DNA from: Gonocerus acuteangulatus
Lineage: Eukaryota > Arthropoda > Insecta > Hemiptera > Coreidae
Assembly (NCBI GenBank): GCA_946811695.1
Contig: OX328130.1
Location: forward strand, 73,116,853 to 73,180,852
Direction of reading: 5' to 3'
Length of the DNA stretch: 64,000 bases
In this document: piece after piece, positions 20,010-32,415 of the stretch
How positions within the stretch are numbered: position 1 is the stretch's first letter
Layout: every line of letters begins with the position of its first letter
Notes under the pieces: model-generated
The model's database searches: none
Seen by the model: only the letters and a program-made list of their open reading frames with translations
What the model was told of the DNA's origin: nothing
Made by a program: the position numbers and the translations under genes

Positions 20010-20760
20010 GTAAATGTGAAGGAGCGCGGTCTCCACACCGATCCTTTTGAAATGTTGCACTATAACGTATTTTGATGCACTAAACACGAATCCGTTAAAA
20101 AAAAAAACTCGCTTTTCACTAGGAAAGAAGTTATGAAACACTAAAGTTCACTGTAGTGCGGGTTCTGAAAGGTAATGTAACCTACTATGTTTGTCAACAT
20201 GCGCATGCGCGGGTATGGAAAAGTTCGTAATAAGGATGTCCAATTGAAATTTACCATCAATTATTCATCAATTTATCTCCAGTTAGTTATTCAAAAATAT
20301 TTTTTTTAAATAATAAACCATTCTTTAAATTTTTTTTTTTTAAATTTTAAGAAGATATCAAAACTCTAGTCAATCCAACTCGCTAAAATTAATAGAATTC
20401 TATTAATTTTAGCGAGTTGGATTGGCTAGGGGTTTTAATATCTTCTTGAGCGAGCGGAAACGCATAACACGTATGCCCAAAAGCGACAATTTACTACCAA
20501 GTCAGCTACCACAAGGTGAGTCTGAATTTCAATTACACTTCGTCATTAAGGACTATTGCGCATGCGCGTGTTTACAAATACGCTGTTACCCCGTCTTTTA
20601 TAACTTCCATAACAGTGAACTTTAGTGCTTATTAACTTCTTTCCTAGTGAAAAGCGAGCTTTTTTTTTTTAACAGATTCGTGTTTAGTGCATCAAAATAC
20701 GTTATAGTGCAACATTTCAAAAGAATCGGTGTGGAGACCGCGCTCCTTCACATTTACCCT
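20010..20760. mobile_element. Foldback element (about 750 bp palindrome)
   Basis: GTAAATGTGAAGGAGCGCGG at the left returns inverted at 20740-20759. The arms meet near 20400 at AATTAATAGAATTCTATTAATT, flanked by CCAACTCGCT / AGCGAGTTGG. Both arms contain GCGCATGCGCG. Internal divergence is moderate. The central piece recurs at 31993-32102. Confidence 0.82.
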
Positions 20761-21435
20761 TTTTTGTAATAGAGAAAAAATGGGTTTTCGTTTTTAAATG
20801 TATTAAATGAGGACAAAAAAAAATTAACAAATAATAAGTGACCAATCGAAGCTCGCTCAAAAAATGATCTTCAAATCAGCACCGCGTTCACTCGGCATCG
20901 GGATTTCACTCAGAAAATCGAATTTCTTGCCCATTTAAAAAAATTTCCTTCACATAAACACTCTTGAATATCAGTTTTGATTAATTAAGGAACAATTTTA
21001 GCCCATTAAAAAAAAAAGTTACAAGGTAGTATTACCCCTTAATATAACCTTGTGTAGTTAAAAACAATAGTTTGGTATATATTATACACCATGCATTAGT
21101 TCGAATTGGCATATATTATTGGAATATAGTAAGGATATTATTACGTTTACTGGTAATCCTAAGATATATGTAATTAATGTTTAATCAGTGAATCTGGTAA
21201 TTTTGTACGGTTCAATGAACTGAGCAAACAATCGACTAATCTTTCGACAACAAAATCACAATCGTTGGATTATCGTCTTTATTCTTGGCTATTTGAGGGC
21301 AAATGTTTCTTTAACAATTATCGAACGTTAACCTTTTGTACTAGTTATATTTTATAGATATCAATGACACATTTAGTACTTAGGCAGTTTTATTTGTATA
21401 TCTGTCATTGCTGTCAAATACCAAGAGGTCCTAAT
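20761..21435. other. Unassigned AT-rich interval
   Basis: No feature recognised. Confidence 0.5.
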
Positions 21436-22175
21436 ACAGGGTGTACCAGTCTTAAAGCCGACAGACTTCCTATATCGATGGGGAATGGAAAAACTAAGTA
21501 AAAAATTTCTTTGGCAATTTTCCAGTTTTCGCTTCGTTTTTGAGAAAAACGCAAAAGCCGTGTTTTTCTGTACAAATCCCAATTTATTGCCTAAACGAAG
21601 TGTTGTACGTAAAAACACCTCGATACAAAAGTTGCAGCTTATTAAATTGTCTTCAGGATGAGATCAAGTTCACCGTCTTAGCTTGAATATTTTACAAGAT
21701 AATCGTGTTGTGAATAATCCATCGGATGGACATTTTGTTCCGTAGAGAGTTGGACATTTTTTGATCCGACGAACCGTCTGCGCGTGGAACAAAAAAAACT
21801 GGAAAAAATAATCTCGGTTCAATTTTTTTTTTTAAATTTTTTAAATAAGGGAAATTACTATTATTTTTTTCCAGTTTTTGCGTTCCAACGAGGAGACGGT
21901 TCGTCAGATGAAGAAATGTCAAACTCTCTGTGGAAAATATCCATCCGATCGGTTATTCAAACACGATTATCTCATGTCCAATGCCCAAGCTAAGACGCTA
22001 ATCGTGGTCTTGTCTTAAAGATAATTTAATAAACTACAACTTTTGTATTAAGGTGTTTCTTCGTACAACGCTTCGTTTTTGTGATAAACCGAGATTTGTC
22101 CAAAAACACACGGTTATGTGCGTTTTTCTCGAAAACGAAGCGAAAATGAGAAAATCGCCAAAGGAATTTCACTCA
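21436..22175. mobile_element. Foldback/mariner-like MITE, diverged
   Basis: Left end TACAGGGTGTACCAGTC resembles the TACAGGGTGTCCC terminus at 49153. Long diverged inverted arms share CGCTTCGTTTTnGAGAAAAACGC and ACGTAAAAACACCTCGATAC-like blocks, and a central pair GATCCGACGAACCGTCTGCG appears on both sides near 21760 and 21890. Blocks are shared with the middle of the 49-kb MITE. Confidence 0.65.
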
Positions 22176-22477
22176 AATTAAAAATAGGTAGATATTTATA
22201 TTTAACTATTTATAATTAAATATGTAATAAAAAATTGAAAATATTTTAAAACAAAAATAGTAAAACACTATAAAATATTGAAAAGAAAAGCATAAACAAT
22301 TAGTAAGAACTCTGTTATTACAAAGGGAGAGAACAAAAGTTGAAAATATATAGAACGAAATGACTAAAACTCTATAACATATTGAAAAATAAACGATAAA
22401 TAAAAATTTGGACATCATTATTTATGTTTGTAAAAGCATGCATTTTTAAATTGTCTACATTGACGTCTGTCTGAGGG

Positions 22478-22730
22478 GAGTATACAGTAGTGAGGTCACC
22501 GATCAAGCCCATTTTCGTCTGGTGATTTTGCGCCGAAAAATAGTCGACACGTTTCGTCCAATTAGGAGCTTCGAAATAAAATAAAATATGTTCAAAATTC
22601 ATTATTTTATATCTGGAATTTGGAAAATAATATCAACATGATTCTTTCACTAATAATTTTGTTTTAGAAATTAGATTGAAGAAATAATTGTTAAAAAATA
22701 ATTTGTTATATATTTTTTTACAACGCATCT
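22478..22730 (+). mobile_element. Family L (Harbinger-like) left-end fragment
   Basis: GAGGGGAGTATACAG, GGTCACCGAT, CTGGTGATTnTnnnCCGAAAAATAGTCGACACG and GACATGATTCTTTCAC-like blocks are in the same order as at 53.17-53.45 kb. It is truncated on the right by the SINE-tail array. Confidence 0.7.
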
Positions 22731-22731
22731 C

Positions 22732-23040
22732 CTTCTAGACCATTAGCGCCGGGGAAGCATGGCTGCCAACCACCTTTGCTCCTAGACCATTAGCGCCGGG
22801 GAAGCATGGCTGCCAGCCACCTTTGCTCCTAGACAATTAGCGCCGGGGAAGCATGGCTGCCAGCCACCTTTGCTCCTAGACCATTAGCGCCGAGGAAGCA
22901 TGGCTGCCTGCCACCTTTGCTCCTAGACCATTAGCGCCGGGGAAGCATGGCTGCCAGCCACCTTTGCTCCTAGACCATTAGCGCCGGGGAAGCATGGCTG
23001 CCAGCCACCTTTGCTTCTTGCAATTAGAACAGACACAGTG
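22732..23040 (-). repeat. SINE family 2 tail amplified as six 47-bp tandem units
   Basis: CATTAGCGCCGGGGAAGCAT recurs at 22741, 22788, 22835, 22882, 22929 and 22976, each 47 bp apart, with only single-base changes. On the minus strand the last unit runs into GGAGATGCGTTGTAAAAAAA, the same type of hairpin plus A-tail as the SINE ends at 42.01, 42.37 and 37.44 kb. A SINE has therefore gained an internal tandem array. Confidence 0.85.
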
Positions 23041-23885
23041 ATCAAGACTCAATGGGTAAAGTATTATATTATTTCTCGGATTCCCCTTTATTTTATTTTT
23101 TTTAATACAATATAAAAAGAATATAAAAATATGGATTTTTGACAAAATATGTAAAATATAAACCACGATACGTAATATATACCAAGATGTAAAATATATA
23201 ATTAAATCACATAAAACGTACAAAATTACATCTATAGTTACGATTTAAAAATCGGAAAAAAATATCGAACACACCATCCGTTCCCTAATGATAATGATTC
23301 GTTTATAAATTAAAAATAGATTTTCCTCCGAATTCGTAGAAGAAACAGAACAGCCATTGATAGAAAACAACTTTTCGGACAAAGACTTTTCTCCGTTAAT
23401 TGTTTTTTTTCTTGGTCTTGTTCTTGGTTCTGGGCCGAAAAGGTAACGAAATTTCTCGAATTGGAGCAGGGGAGGAGCCGGCCACGGAGAAGTGGTCCTT
23501 CCACCACCCCTCCCTCCACCCTTCATTCACTAATTTTATCTTCCCCTTCAAAATCCACTTTCCTAAGCCTTCTTCGTTAGCCTTTTCCAAAACCTCCAAG
23601 AAGTAAACCTTGAGATAAAAAATCAAAAAAAAATCTAAAAATATTACTCTTGAGAAAGTTTTTTTCTTTTCATTGCTCAGAAAGAATGATTGTGCTAAAT
23701 TGATGTCATCCTCCTAATAATCTGATAGGAAAGAGAAATTCCAGGGGTGTTGAGAGGTAGGGTTTATTAGTACTATGAATTGAAGTCAATTTTCCAGGTT
23801 TCGAAAATGTCAGTTATTTTTATTATTATTTTTTTTGTTTATGTTTCTTTTCTATTGGGCTGTTGCAAAAATAATACACGTCTTC
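23041..23885. other. Unassigned interval with overlapping unconserved frames
   Basis: At 23245-23640 several short frames overlap on both strands; none resembles a known protein. The rest is AT-rich. Confidence 0.5.
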
Positions 23886-24145
23886 ATATCGTCGATACAA
23901 AAGCAAACTAACGAATATGAAAAAATGCATCTTTCATTGTCTATCTTTAATAATTTCTGCTGGAATTATTTACGGCAAATTCTTCGATCTGACTTCACTC
24001 TATTAAAGGGAAAGTATTCCACTATCAAAAGGTCAAATCTGCCGAATATTTGACTGTCCCAAAAAAAAAGTTATGAATAAATACTTTTCCACTCTGAAAA
24101 GTGTTGATTTTCATATTCGTTAGTTTGCTTTTGTATCGACGATAT
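23886..24145. mobile_element. MITE family F, copy 3
   Basis: Full palindromic copy with ATATCGTCGATACAAAAGC ends, very close in sequence to the copies at 7428 and 34502. Its right end abuts the mariner relic. Confidence 0.88.
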
Positions 24146-24146
24146 G

Positions 24147-24336
24147 ATCAAGTCGTTGCAGATGGCGAACAACTGTTGATTGGTCAAAAGAAACTTCTCT
24201 CGCAAAGTCCCTAGTAGTTTTGCCAGGGTTTTTATCTACCAAAGCCATCAGTTGGTCCTGATCAGCAAGAGAAGGCCTACCGCGATCTTCCTTGTCTTTG
24301 AGATCAAAATCTCATATAGAACATTTTAGGAGCCAT
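24147..24336 (-). pseudogene. mariner transposase N-terminal fragment
   Basis: Minus strand reads DFDLKDK, GRPSLADQDQLMALVDKNP, then KTTRDFAREVSFDQSTVVRHLQ. This is the mariner DNA-binding region, in which GDFxLxDxxRSGRP precedes a second helix-turn-helix with the pattern LxxLVExNPxQTTRELAxxL. A stop replaces a residue just before DFDL. The DD(34)D catalytic part is absent. The fragment lies between a family F MITE and the 47-bp satellite, with no transposon ends visible. Confidence 0.83.
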
Positions 24337-24395
24337 TGCTGGACTACAATCTCTCATGCTTCCTTTATTCTATACAACATTGAGGTTTTGTATAA

Positions 24396-27300
24396 TAATG
24401 TACTGTAATCTATATATATATTTGGAGTGAAAGGTGGAGAATAAAAATGTATTGTAATCTATATATATTTGGAGCGAAAGGTGGAGAATAAAAATGTATT
24501 GTAATCTATATATATTTGGAGCGAAAGGTGGAGAATAAAAATGTATTGTAATCTATATATATTTGGAGTGAAAGGTGGAGAATAAAAATGTAATGTAATC
24601 TATATATATTTGGAGTGAAAGGTGGAGAATAAAAATGAATTGTAATCTATATATATTTGGAGTGAAAGGTGGAGAATAAAAATGTATTGTAATCTATATA
24701 TATTTGGAGTGAAAGGTGGAGAATAAAAATGTATTGTAATCTATATATATTTGGAGCGAAAGGTGGAGAATAAAAATGTATTGTAATCTATATATATTTG
24801 GAGCGAAAGGTGGAGAATAAAAATGTAATGTAATCTATATATATTTGGAGCGAAAGGTGGAGAATAAAAATGTAATGTAATCTATATATATTTGGAGTGA
24901 AAGGTGGAGAATAAAAATGTATTGTAATCTATATATATTTGGAGCGAAAGGTGGAGAATAAAAATGTAATGTAATCTATATATATTTGGAGCGAAAGGTG
25001 GAGAATAAAAATGTAATGTAATCTATATATATTTGGAGCGAAAGGTGGAGAATAAAAATGTAATGTAATCTATATATATTTGGAGTGAAAGGTGGAGAAT
25101 AAAATGTAATGTAATCTATATATATTTGGAGTGAAAGGTGGAGAATAAAAATGTATTGTAATCTATATATATTTGGAGTGAAAGGTGGAGAATAAAAATG
25201 TATTGTAATCTTTATATATTTGGAGTGAAAGGTGGAGAATAAAAATGTATTGTAATCTATATATATTTGGAGTGAAAGGTGGAGAATAAAAATGTATTGT
25301 AATCTATATATATTTGGAGTGAAAGGTGGAGAATAAAAATGTAATGTAATCTATATATATTTGGAGTGAAAGGTGGAGAATAAAAATGTAATGTAATCTA
25401 TATATATTTGGAGTGAAAGGTGGAGAATAAAAATGTATTGTAATCTATATATATTTGGAGTGAAAGGTGGAGAATAAAAATGTAATGTAATCTATATATA
25501 TTTGGAGTGAAAGGTGGAGAATAAAAATGTAATGTAATCTATATATATTTGGAGTGAAAGGTGGAGAATAAAAATGTAATGTAATCTATATATATTTGGA
25601 GTGAAAGGTGGAGAATAAAAATGTATTGTAATCTATATATATTTGGAGGGAAAGGTGGAGAATAAAAATGTATTGTAATCTATATATATTTGGAGTGAAA
25701 GGTGGAGAATAAAAATGTAATGTAATCTTTATATATTTGGAGTGAAAGGTGGAGAATAAAAATGTAATGTAATCTATATATATTTGGAGTGAAAGGTGGA
25801 GAATAAAAATGTATTGTAATCTATATATATATTCGGAGTGAATGGTGGAGAATAAAAATGTATTGTAATCTATGTATATTCGGAGTGAAAGGTGGAGAAT
25901 AAAACTGTATTGTAATCTATGTATATTTGGAGTGAAAGGTGGAGAATAAAAATGTATTGTAATCTATGTATATTTGGAGTGAAAGGTGGAGAATAAAAAT
26001 GTATTGTAATCTATATATATTTGGAGTGAAAGGTGGAGAATAAAAATGTATTGTAATCTATATATATTTGGAGTGAAAGGTGGAGAATAAAAATGTATTG
26101 TAATCTATATATATTTGGAGTGAAAGGTGGAGAATAAAAATGTATTGTAATCTATGTATATTTGGAGTGAAAGGTGGAGAATAAAAATGTATTGTAATCT
26201 ATGTATATTTGGAGTGAAAGGTGGAGAATAAAAATGTATTGTAATCTATATATATTTGGAGTGAAAGGTGGAGAATAAAAATGTAATGTAATCTATATAT
26301 ATTTGGAGTGAAAGGTGGAGAATAAAAATGTAATGTAATCTATATATATTTGGAGTGAAAGGTGGAGAATAAAAATGTATTGTAATCTATATATATTTGG
26401 AGCGAAAGGTGGAGAATAAAAATGTAATGTAATCTATATATATTTGGAGCGAAAGGTGGAGAATAAAAATGTAATGTAATCTATATATATTTGGAGCGAA
26501 AGGTGGAGAATAAAAATGTAATGTAATCTATATATATTTGGAGTGAAAGGTGGAGAATAAAATGTAATGTAATCTATATATATTTGGAGTGAAAGGTGGA
26601 GAATAAAAATGTATTGTAATCTTTATATATTTGGAGTGAAAGGTGGAGAATAAAAATGTATTGTAATCTATATATATTTGGAGTGAAAGGTGGAGAATAA
26701 AAATGTATTGTAATCTATATATATTTGGAGTGAAAGGTGGAGAATAAAAATGTAATGTAATCTATATATATTTGGAGTGAAAGGTGGAGAATAAAAATGT
26801 AATGTAATCTATATATATTTGGAGTGAAAGGTGGAGAATAAAAATGTATTGTAATCTATATATATTTGGAGTGAAAGGTGGAGAATAAAAATGTAATGTA
26901 ATCTATATATATTTGGAGTGAAAGGTGGAGAATAAAAATGTAATGTAATCTATATATATTTGGAGTGAAAGGTGGAGAATAAAAATGTAATGTAATCTAT
27001 ATATATTTGGAGTGAAAGGTGGAGAATAAAAATGTATTGTAATCTATATATATTTGGAGGGAAAGGTGGAGAATAAAAATGTATTGTAATCTATATATAT
27101 TTGGAGTGAAAGGTGGAGAATAAAAATGTAATGTAATCTTTATATATTTGGAGTGAAAGGTGGAGAATAAAAATGTAATGTAATCTATATATATTTGGAG
27201 TGAAAGGTGGAGAATAAAAATGTATTGTAATCTATATATATATTCGGAGTGAATGGTGGAGAATAAAAATGTATTGTAATCTATGTATATTTGGAGTGAA

Positions 27301-28513
27301 AGGTGGAGAATAAAACTGTATTGTAATCTATGTATATTTGGAGTGAAAGGTGGAGAATAAAAATGTATTGTAATCTATGTATATTTGGAGTGAAAGGTGG
27401 AGAATAAAAATGTATTGTAATCTATATATATTTGGAGTGAAAGGTGGAGAATAAAAATGTATTGTAATCTATATATATTTGGAGTGAAAGGTGGAGAATA
27501 AAAATGTATTGTAATCTATATATATTTGGAGTGAAAGGTGGAGAATAAAAATGTATTGTAATCTATGTATATTTGGAGTGAAAGGTGGAGAATAAAAATG
27601 TATTGTAATCTATGTATATTTGGAGTGAAAGGTGGAGAATAAAAATGTATTGTAATCTATATATATTTGGAGTGAAAGGTGGAGAATAAAAATGTAATGT
27701 AATCTATATATATTTGGAGTGAAAGGTGGAGAATAAAAATGTAATGTAATCTATATATATTTGGAGTGAAAGGTGGAGAATAAAAATGTAATGTAATCTA
27801 TGTATATTTGGAGCGAAAGGTGGAGAATAAAAATGTATTGTAATCTATGTATATTTGGAGTGAAAGGTGGAGAATAAAAATGTATTGTAATCTATATATA
27901 TTTGGAGTGAAAGGTGGAGAATAAAAATGTATTGTAATCTATGTATATTAGGAGTGAAAGGTGGAGAATAAAAATGTATTGTAATCTATGTATATTTGGA
28001 GTGAAAGGTGGAGAATAAAAATGTATTGTAATCTATATATATTTGGAGTGAAAGGTGGAGAATAAAAATGTATTGTAATCTATATATATTTGGAGTGAAA
28101 GGTGGAGAATAAAAATGTATTGTAATCTAAATATATTTGGAGTGAAAGGTGGAGAATAAAAATGTATTGTAATCTATGTATATTTGGAGTGAAAGGTGGA
28201 GAATAAAAATGTATTGTAATCTATATATATTTGGAGTGAAAGGTGGAGAATAAAAATGTAATGTAATCTATATATATTTGGAGTGAAAGGTGGAGAATAA
28301 AAATGTATTGTAATCTATATATATTTGGAGTGAAAGGTGGAGAATAAAAATGTAATGTAATCTATATATATTTGGAGTGAAAGGTGGAGAATAAAAATGT
28401 AATGTAATCTATATATATTTGGAGTGAAAGGTGGAGAATAAAAATGTAATGTGATCTATATATATTTGGAGTGAAAGGTGGAGAATAAAAATGTAATGTA
28501 ATCTATATATATT
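24396..28513. repeat. 47-bp satellite array, about 87 units
   Basis: Units follow GTAATCTATATATATTTGGA, then GTGAAAGGTGGAGAATAAAA, then ATGTATT. Common variants are GAGTG/GAGCG, GTATTG/GTAATG and TATATAT/TATGTAT. Rare markers (a one-A deletion, CTTTATAT, GGAGGGA, TTCGGAGTGAATGG, AAAACTG) occur twice each, 1458 or 1411 bp apart, showing a block of about 30-31 units duplicated in tandem. The array ends by running into a LINE reading frame. Confidence 0.97.
24880..27775. repeat. Higher-order duplication within the satellite
   Basis: Marker pairs: one-A deletion ending at 25100 and 26558 (1458 apart); CTTTATAT at 25210 and 26621; GGAGGGA at 25645 and 27056; CGGAGTGAATGG near 25834 and 27245; AAAACTG at 25901 and 27312 (all 1411 apart). 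The drop from 1458 to 1411 equals one 47-bp unit lost in the second block. The blocks meet near 26340. Confidence 0.88.
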
Positions 28514-29128
28514 TGGAGTGAAAGGTGGAGAATAAAAATCAACGCAGAAAAATGCAAACATGTGACATTCACTCTCAACCGAAGATCATGCCCTCCTGTT
28601 TACTTCAGCAACACTCCTCTTCCGGAATCTAACGAGGTTCGATATCTAGGGTTATACCTTGACAGCCGACTGACATGGAACCCTCACACGAGACTGAAAA
28701 GACAAGAACTGAACAAACGATACGGACTACTTAGACGACTTCTTGGACCCTCATCTAAATTATCGATAGAGAACAATCTAACGATATACAAACCAATCAT
28801 TCGACCAATATGGACATACGGACTTGAACTCTGGGGATCTGCAAAACTATCCAACATCAACATAATACAGGCATTCCAGTCAAAAGTACTTCGTAAAATT
28901 CTAAATGCTCCTTTCTATGTTTCCAACAAAACCCTTCACAATGACCTCAACATCCCATTTGTCCTTGACCTTGCTAAAACCCGATTCCAAATGTTCCACT
29001 CCAAATTGTCTTATCATCCTAATCCTGAAGGTCAAATCCTTATCATTCGAATCCCATCCAGACAATCCTCCCAGGCGGCTCAAGAGACAGTGGCCTCGAG
29101 ACAATTTAATCATCTGATCTTATCGTGA
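28502..29128 (+). pseudogene. Jockey-like LINE reverse transcriptase, C-terminal part
   Basis: This is the longest intact coding segment in the window, about 208 codons. It opens inside the last satellite unit as WSERWRIKINAEKC, then VRYLGLYLDSRLTW, LKRQELNKRY, IIRPIWTYGLELWG, KVLRKILNAPFYVSN and ends QFNHLILS. These are the segments after the catalytic FADD box of Jockey-clade RTs: the WxIxIN..K motif, YLGxxLD, and IRPxxTYGxELW. The endonuclease, the RT palm and ORF1 are missing. The frame is undamaged to the stop. A 3' UTR with an AATAAATAAATAAA tail runs to about 29341, directly against a Helitron. Confidence 0.88.
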
Positions 29129-29343
29129 CCATTAAAACATTTACCAAGACATCTCTGGAAGTGCCAACAGTGGTTGTCTTCTTCCATATTTTCTATGTCT
29201 TTATTATTTATTTTTTCTTTTATTTTATTTTACTTTTAACGTTTTGTCAAATTGTACATAATATCTGCATTAACCGACTTGATTATTGTACTGCTAATAA
29301 TTGTACAGATTTCAAATAAATAAATAAAAAAAATAAAAAAAAA

Positions 29344-30192
29344 TCTATATATATAAAAATCACGTGTCTGTCTGTTTGTTTGATCCTTAAACAAATCACA
29401 AATTGTAAGTCAAAAACGTCTACCAGATGTCTGTCTGTATGTTCGTCCCTTATACAAATCCACACCGTTCGTCCGATTTTGACTAAACTCTGAACACATG
29501 TGGATCTTAATCTGAAGAGTGCCGTAGGCTAGGTCAAAATCCTCTACCAGCTGGTCTGTCTGTATGTTTGTTCCGTATAAAAATCCACACCGTTCGACCG
29601 ATTTTGACTAAACTCGGTACACAGGTAGATCCTAATCTGGAGAGTGCCGTAGGCTAGGTCAAAAACCTCTACCAGCTGTCTGTCTGTATGTTTGTTCCCT
29701 ATAAAAATCCACACCGTTCGACCGATTTTGACCTAAGTTGGAACACAGGTAGACCTTGATACGGCCATAGGCTAGGTCAAAACGGCTACCATCTGCCTGT
29801 CTGTATGTTTGTTCTTTAATCAAACCCACACAGTTTAACAGATTTTGATCAAACTGGGCACACAGGTTGGTCTTGATCAGGGGATTGTCATAGGCCAGGT
29901 CAAAAACGTCTACCAGCTGCTGTCTGTATGTTTTTTTTTTGTTTTTTTTTAAATAAAAATCCACACCGTTAGATCAATTTTTACCAAACTTGGCATACAT
30001 GTATGTCATGATACGGGGGGTGTTATAGGTTAGGTCAAAGTCGTCTAGGACTCACAGTTGGGAGGTCACGGGTTCGAAACAGTTACAGATTCGTGTTATT
30101 ATATTTTAATAATACTTAATTGGTTTCTAATTTATTTAGGCTTTTCTATACGCAGAAAGTAGGTGTAGCATGGCACGCCGGGTAACAGCTAG
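29344..30192 (+). mobile_element. Non-autonomous Helitron (family 1), complete ends
   Basis: Starts TCTATATATATAAAAATCAC after an A and ends GCCGGGTAACAGCTAG before a T, as expected for Helitrons (5' TC, 3' CTAG, insertion between A and T, no target duplication). The interior consists of about five diverged modules near 118 bp with CTGTCTGTATGTTTGTTCC and ACCGATTTTGACnAAACT. No Rep/helicase is encoded. Length 849 bp. Confidence 0.87.
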
Positions 30193-31440
30193 TTATATAT
30201 AAATATAGTAGATAAATACAGAATAATGTAATAATATATACGTTATATAATTATTACACACATATTATAAGGTGTACATCACCATGAAGCGGATCACAAC
30301 AGATAAATTCATAAAAACAACATTTGATCATTTCATATTGCTCTGACTTTAACTTTCTTATGTTGTAATAATATTTTATCGTAGTTATTTTTTATTCATT
30401 GTCTTAGTATTCTCAATTTATTTAATTTATACTTCTTTCTAATCTTCCGACTAATTATTTGTATTTATATATTAATATATCGTTTAAGTTATCTAGTTTC
30501 ATTTCTTTATTTTATTATTATCGTTTTTATTTTTGATATTATCTATTTATTTAATAATGATGGTTTAAATTCCTATATTTGAATGTTCAGAGAAATGTGT
30601 AAACTATTACTTGAAAAGGCTTTTCTCGATGTCGGTGCCCAGCAATAAAGTTTATTTCCTCGCATGATTTAATGACTGGTGTAATAGCCCATTGCTATCA
30701 GTAATGTCTCAATTAAACATCATTTTCCTACGATTTTATCACCAATTTCTCAAATAATAGTAAAAGAAAAATGACTACTTACACAACAACAAGTTTCCTC
30801 TCAATATATACCACAAATGGCTCATAAGAACCTTTGCGAAATGCTAATAAAACAGGTAAACAGGAGGATGATGTTGAAAAACCCATAGAAGCGGAAGAAG
30901 GTATTCCACTCCTGAGCTCATGGTTATACCCAAGAATTTTCATGGGCCCTTCCGAATGAGATTCTTAGGAGCCCATAGAGCCAGCAATAATATGGGTGGG
31001 TCGGCAATATGAGCATATAAAAGGCAACAAAGGGCGAAGAAAAAACCTATTACTAGGGAGCTTCCAGCTTTTAGAAGGAGGAATGAAAATATAAGGGAAA
31101 CTGGAGAAAAGGAAATAATAAAAATATTAAACCCCACTGCATTCGCTCCAAATTCATTTTCGTTTCGTTTTACTCGCTTGGTTTTACTATTTAAATTTTA
31201 CGATTACTTACTTAGTGTTTAGTAATAGGAAGATGTTTAGTTTTACATCTCAGAGCTTATTTATTTTCCGAAAACTAAGATTCTTAAGCAATTTTTGGTA
31301 GAGCGATCTCATTTGACGATTTCAGTTAACATTTTTAGATGGGCTTACATTTTTTACGAATGGTCAAGAGAAAACATTAACTCATTCTATTAAGAAAATA
31401 GTGACCAATATCTAAACATTGTTTTTTGTAGGCAGTAGAT
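30193..31440. other. Unassigned AT-rich interval
   Basis: No gene or repeat recognised; a moderately A-rich part near 30780-31140 has only short frames. Confidence 0.5.
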
Positions 31441-31625
31441 GAATAAATAAATATCAAATTATCATAGATGAGAATTTATTAAAATTGGCTCCACATGTTT
31501 CGCACCTTTGTCTTTTCTGGAGCCTTAAACCTAGATACAGCTAAACGGAATGTAGGTGGAACGTTCCGCTAGAATGGCCACGTCTAAGAAATAAAAATAG
31601 GACTGTTTTGTTTTTTCTAATATAT
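31441..31625 (-). repeat. PLE 3' module relic with decayed hammerhead-like motif
   Basis: On the minus strand the order ACGTGGCCATTCTAGCGGAA, then AGCTGTATCTAGG, GGCTCCAGAAAAGAC, GCGAAACATGTGGAGCC and AATAAA follows that of the PLE 3' end at 13.3-13.44 kb and of element D. The GGCTCC/GGAGCC stem I survives and the box has decayed from CTGAAGA to CAGAAAAGA. Confidence 0.65.
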
Positions 31626-31992
31626 GCAAAAAAGGTAATAGCAACACATTTTCAGTAGTGAATTTTCTTTCGGCCGCCGAATATCCCAGGTAAGAGGCCG
31701 GCAAGCCCCGTGGGCTGATAGCCACTTTCGTGCCATGGCCATTTCTTCACTTCGGTCCTGAAGTCCACTACTGTGATACCTTTGGGCGATCTCTAATGGT
31801 CAGTTTTTTAACCTCTAGTCACCTTGTTATCTGCTAGACTTCATAAAAATCCAAATGTAAACAGATGAAAAAATAAAATCTCAAAGAGGTGCAAGATCCT
31901 CATGCGCAAAGGAAACTGACAGTATCCAACTCCCGATTTTTCCGAATCAAATTGCTGTATCAAAAATTCCATTTGACCCTCTGGGTTGTAAA

Positions 31993-32102
31993 TACAACTC
32001 GCAAAAATTAATAGAATTCTATTAATTTTAGCGAGTTGGATTGAATAGAGTTTTGATACCTTCTTGAGCGAGCGGAAACGCATAGCACGTATGCCCACAA
32101 TG
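31993..32102. repeat. Centre of the 20-kb foldback family, second copy
   Basis: CCAACTCGCAAAAATTAATAG through TTCTTGAGCGAGCGGAAACG and GTATGCCCA matches 20372-20480 nearly base for base. Confidence 0.8.
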
Positions 32103-32196
32103 CGAAATAAATATAAAATATAAATATGTTATAGAACCACCGGACAAAAGGTGATGAGGCCTCCTAACTTCACAATTACCATTATTTTTTATAATA

Positions 32197-32358
32197 TTAA
32201 CCTTTTAGCGCGGTTCCTCCCTCCCCCATAGGGAGGAACCCCGCTTATAGGGTTGATACAATGAAACAATCCGGAAGTGCCGACTAGAAAATTTCGCGTT
32301 TCAGAACCCCTAGAGACCGAAAATAACGGTGGTTCAAATTTGTATATATATATGTATA

Positions 32359-32415
<57 letters not shown>

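Noticed and set aside
24396..28513. CRISPR-like array (many equal-length repeats)
   Set aside because: Units are contiguous with no unique spacers; variation is scattered point changes. It is a satellite.
22732..28513. The two 47-bp arrays being the same satellite
   Set aside because: Unit sequences are unrelated (SINE tail versus LINE-derived); the shared length is coincidence.
29344..30192. Tandem satellite instead of a Helitron
   Set aside because: The internal modules repeat, but the copy has precise TC and CTAG ends between A and T, and a second copy with the same ends exists at 51.6 kb.
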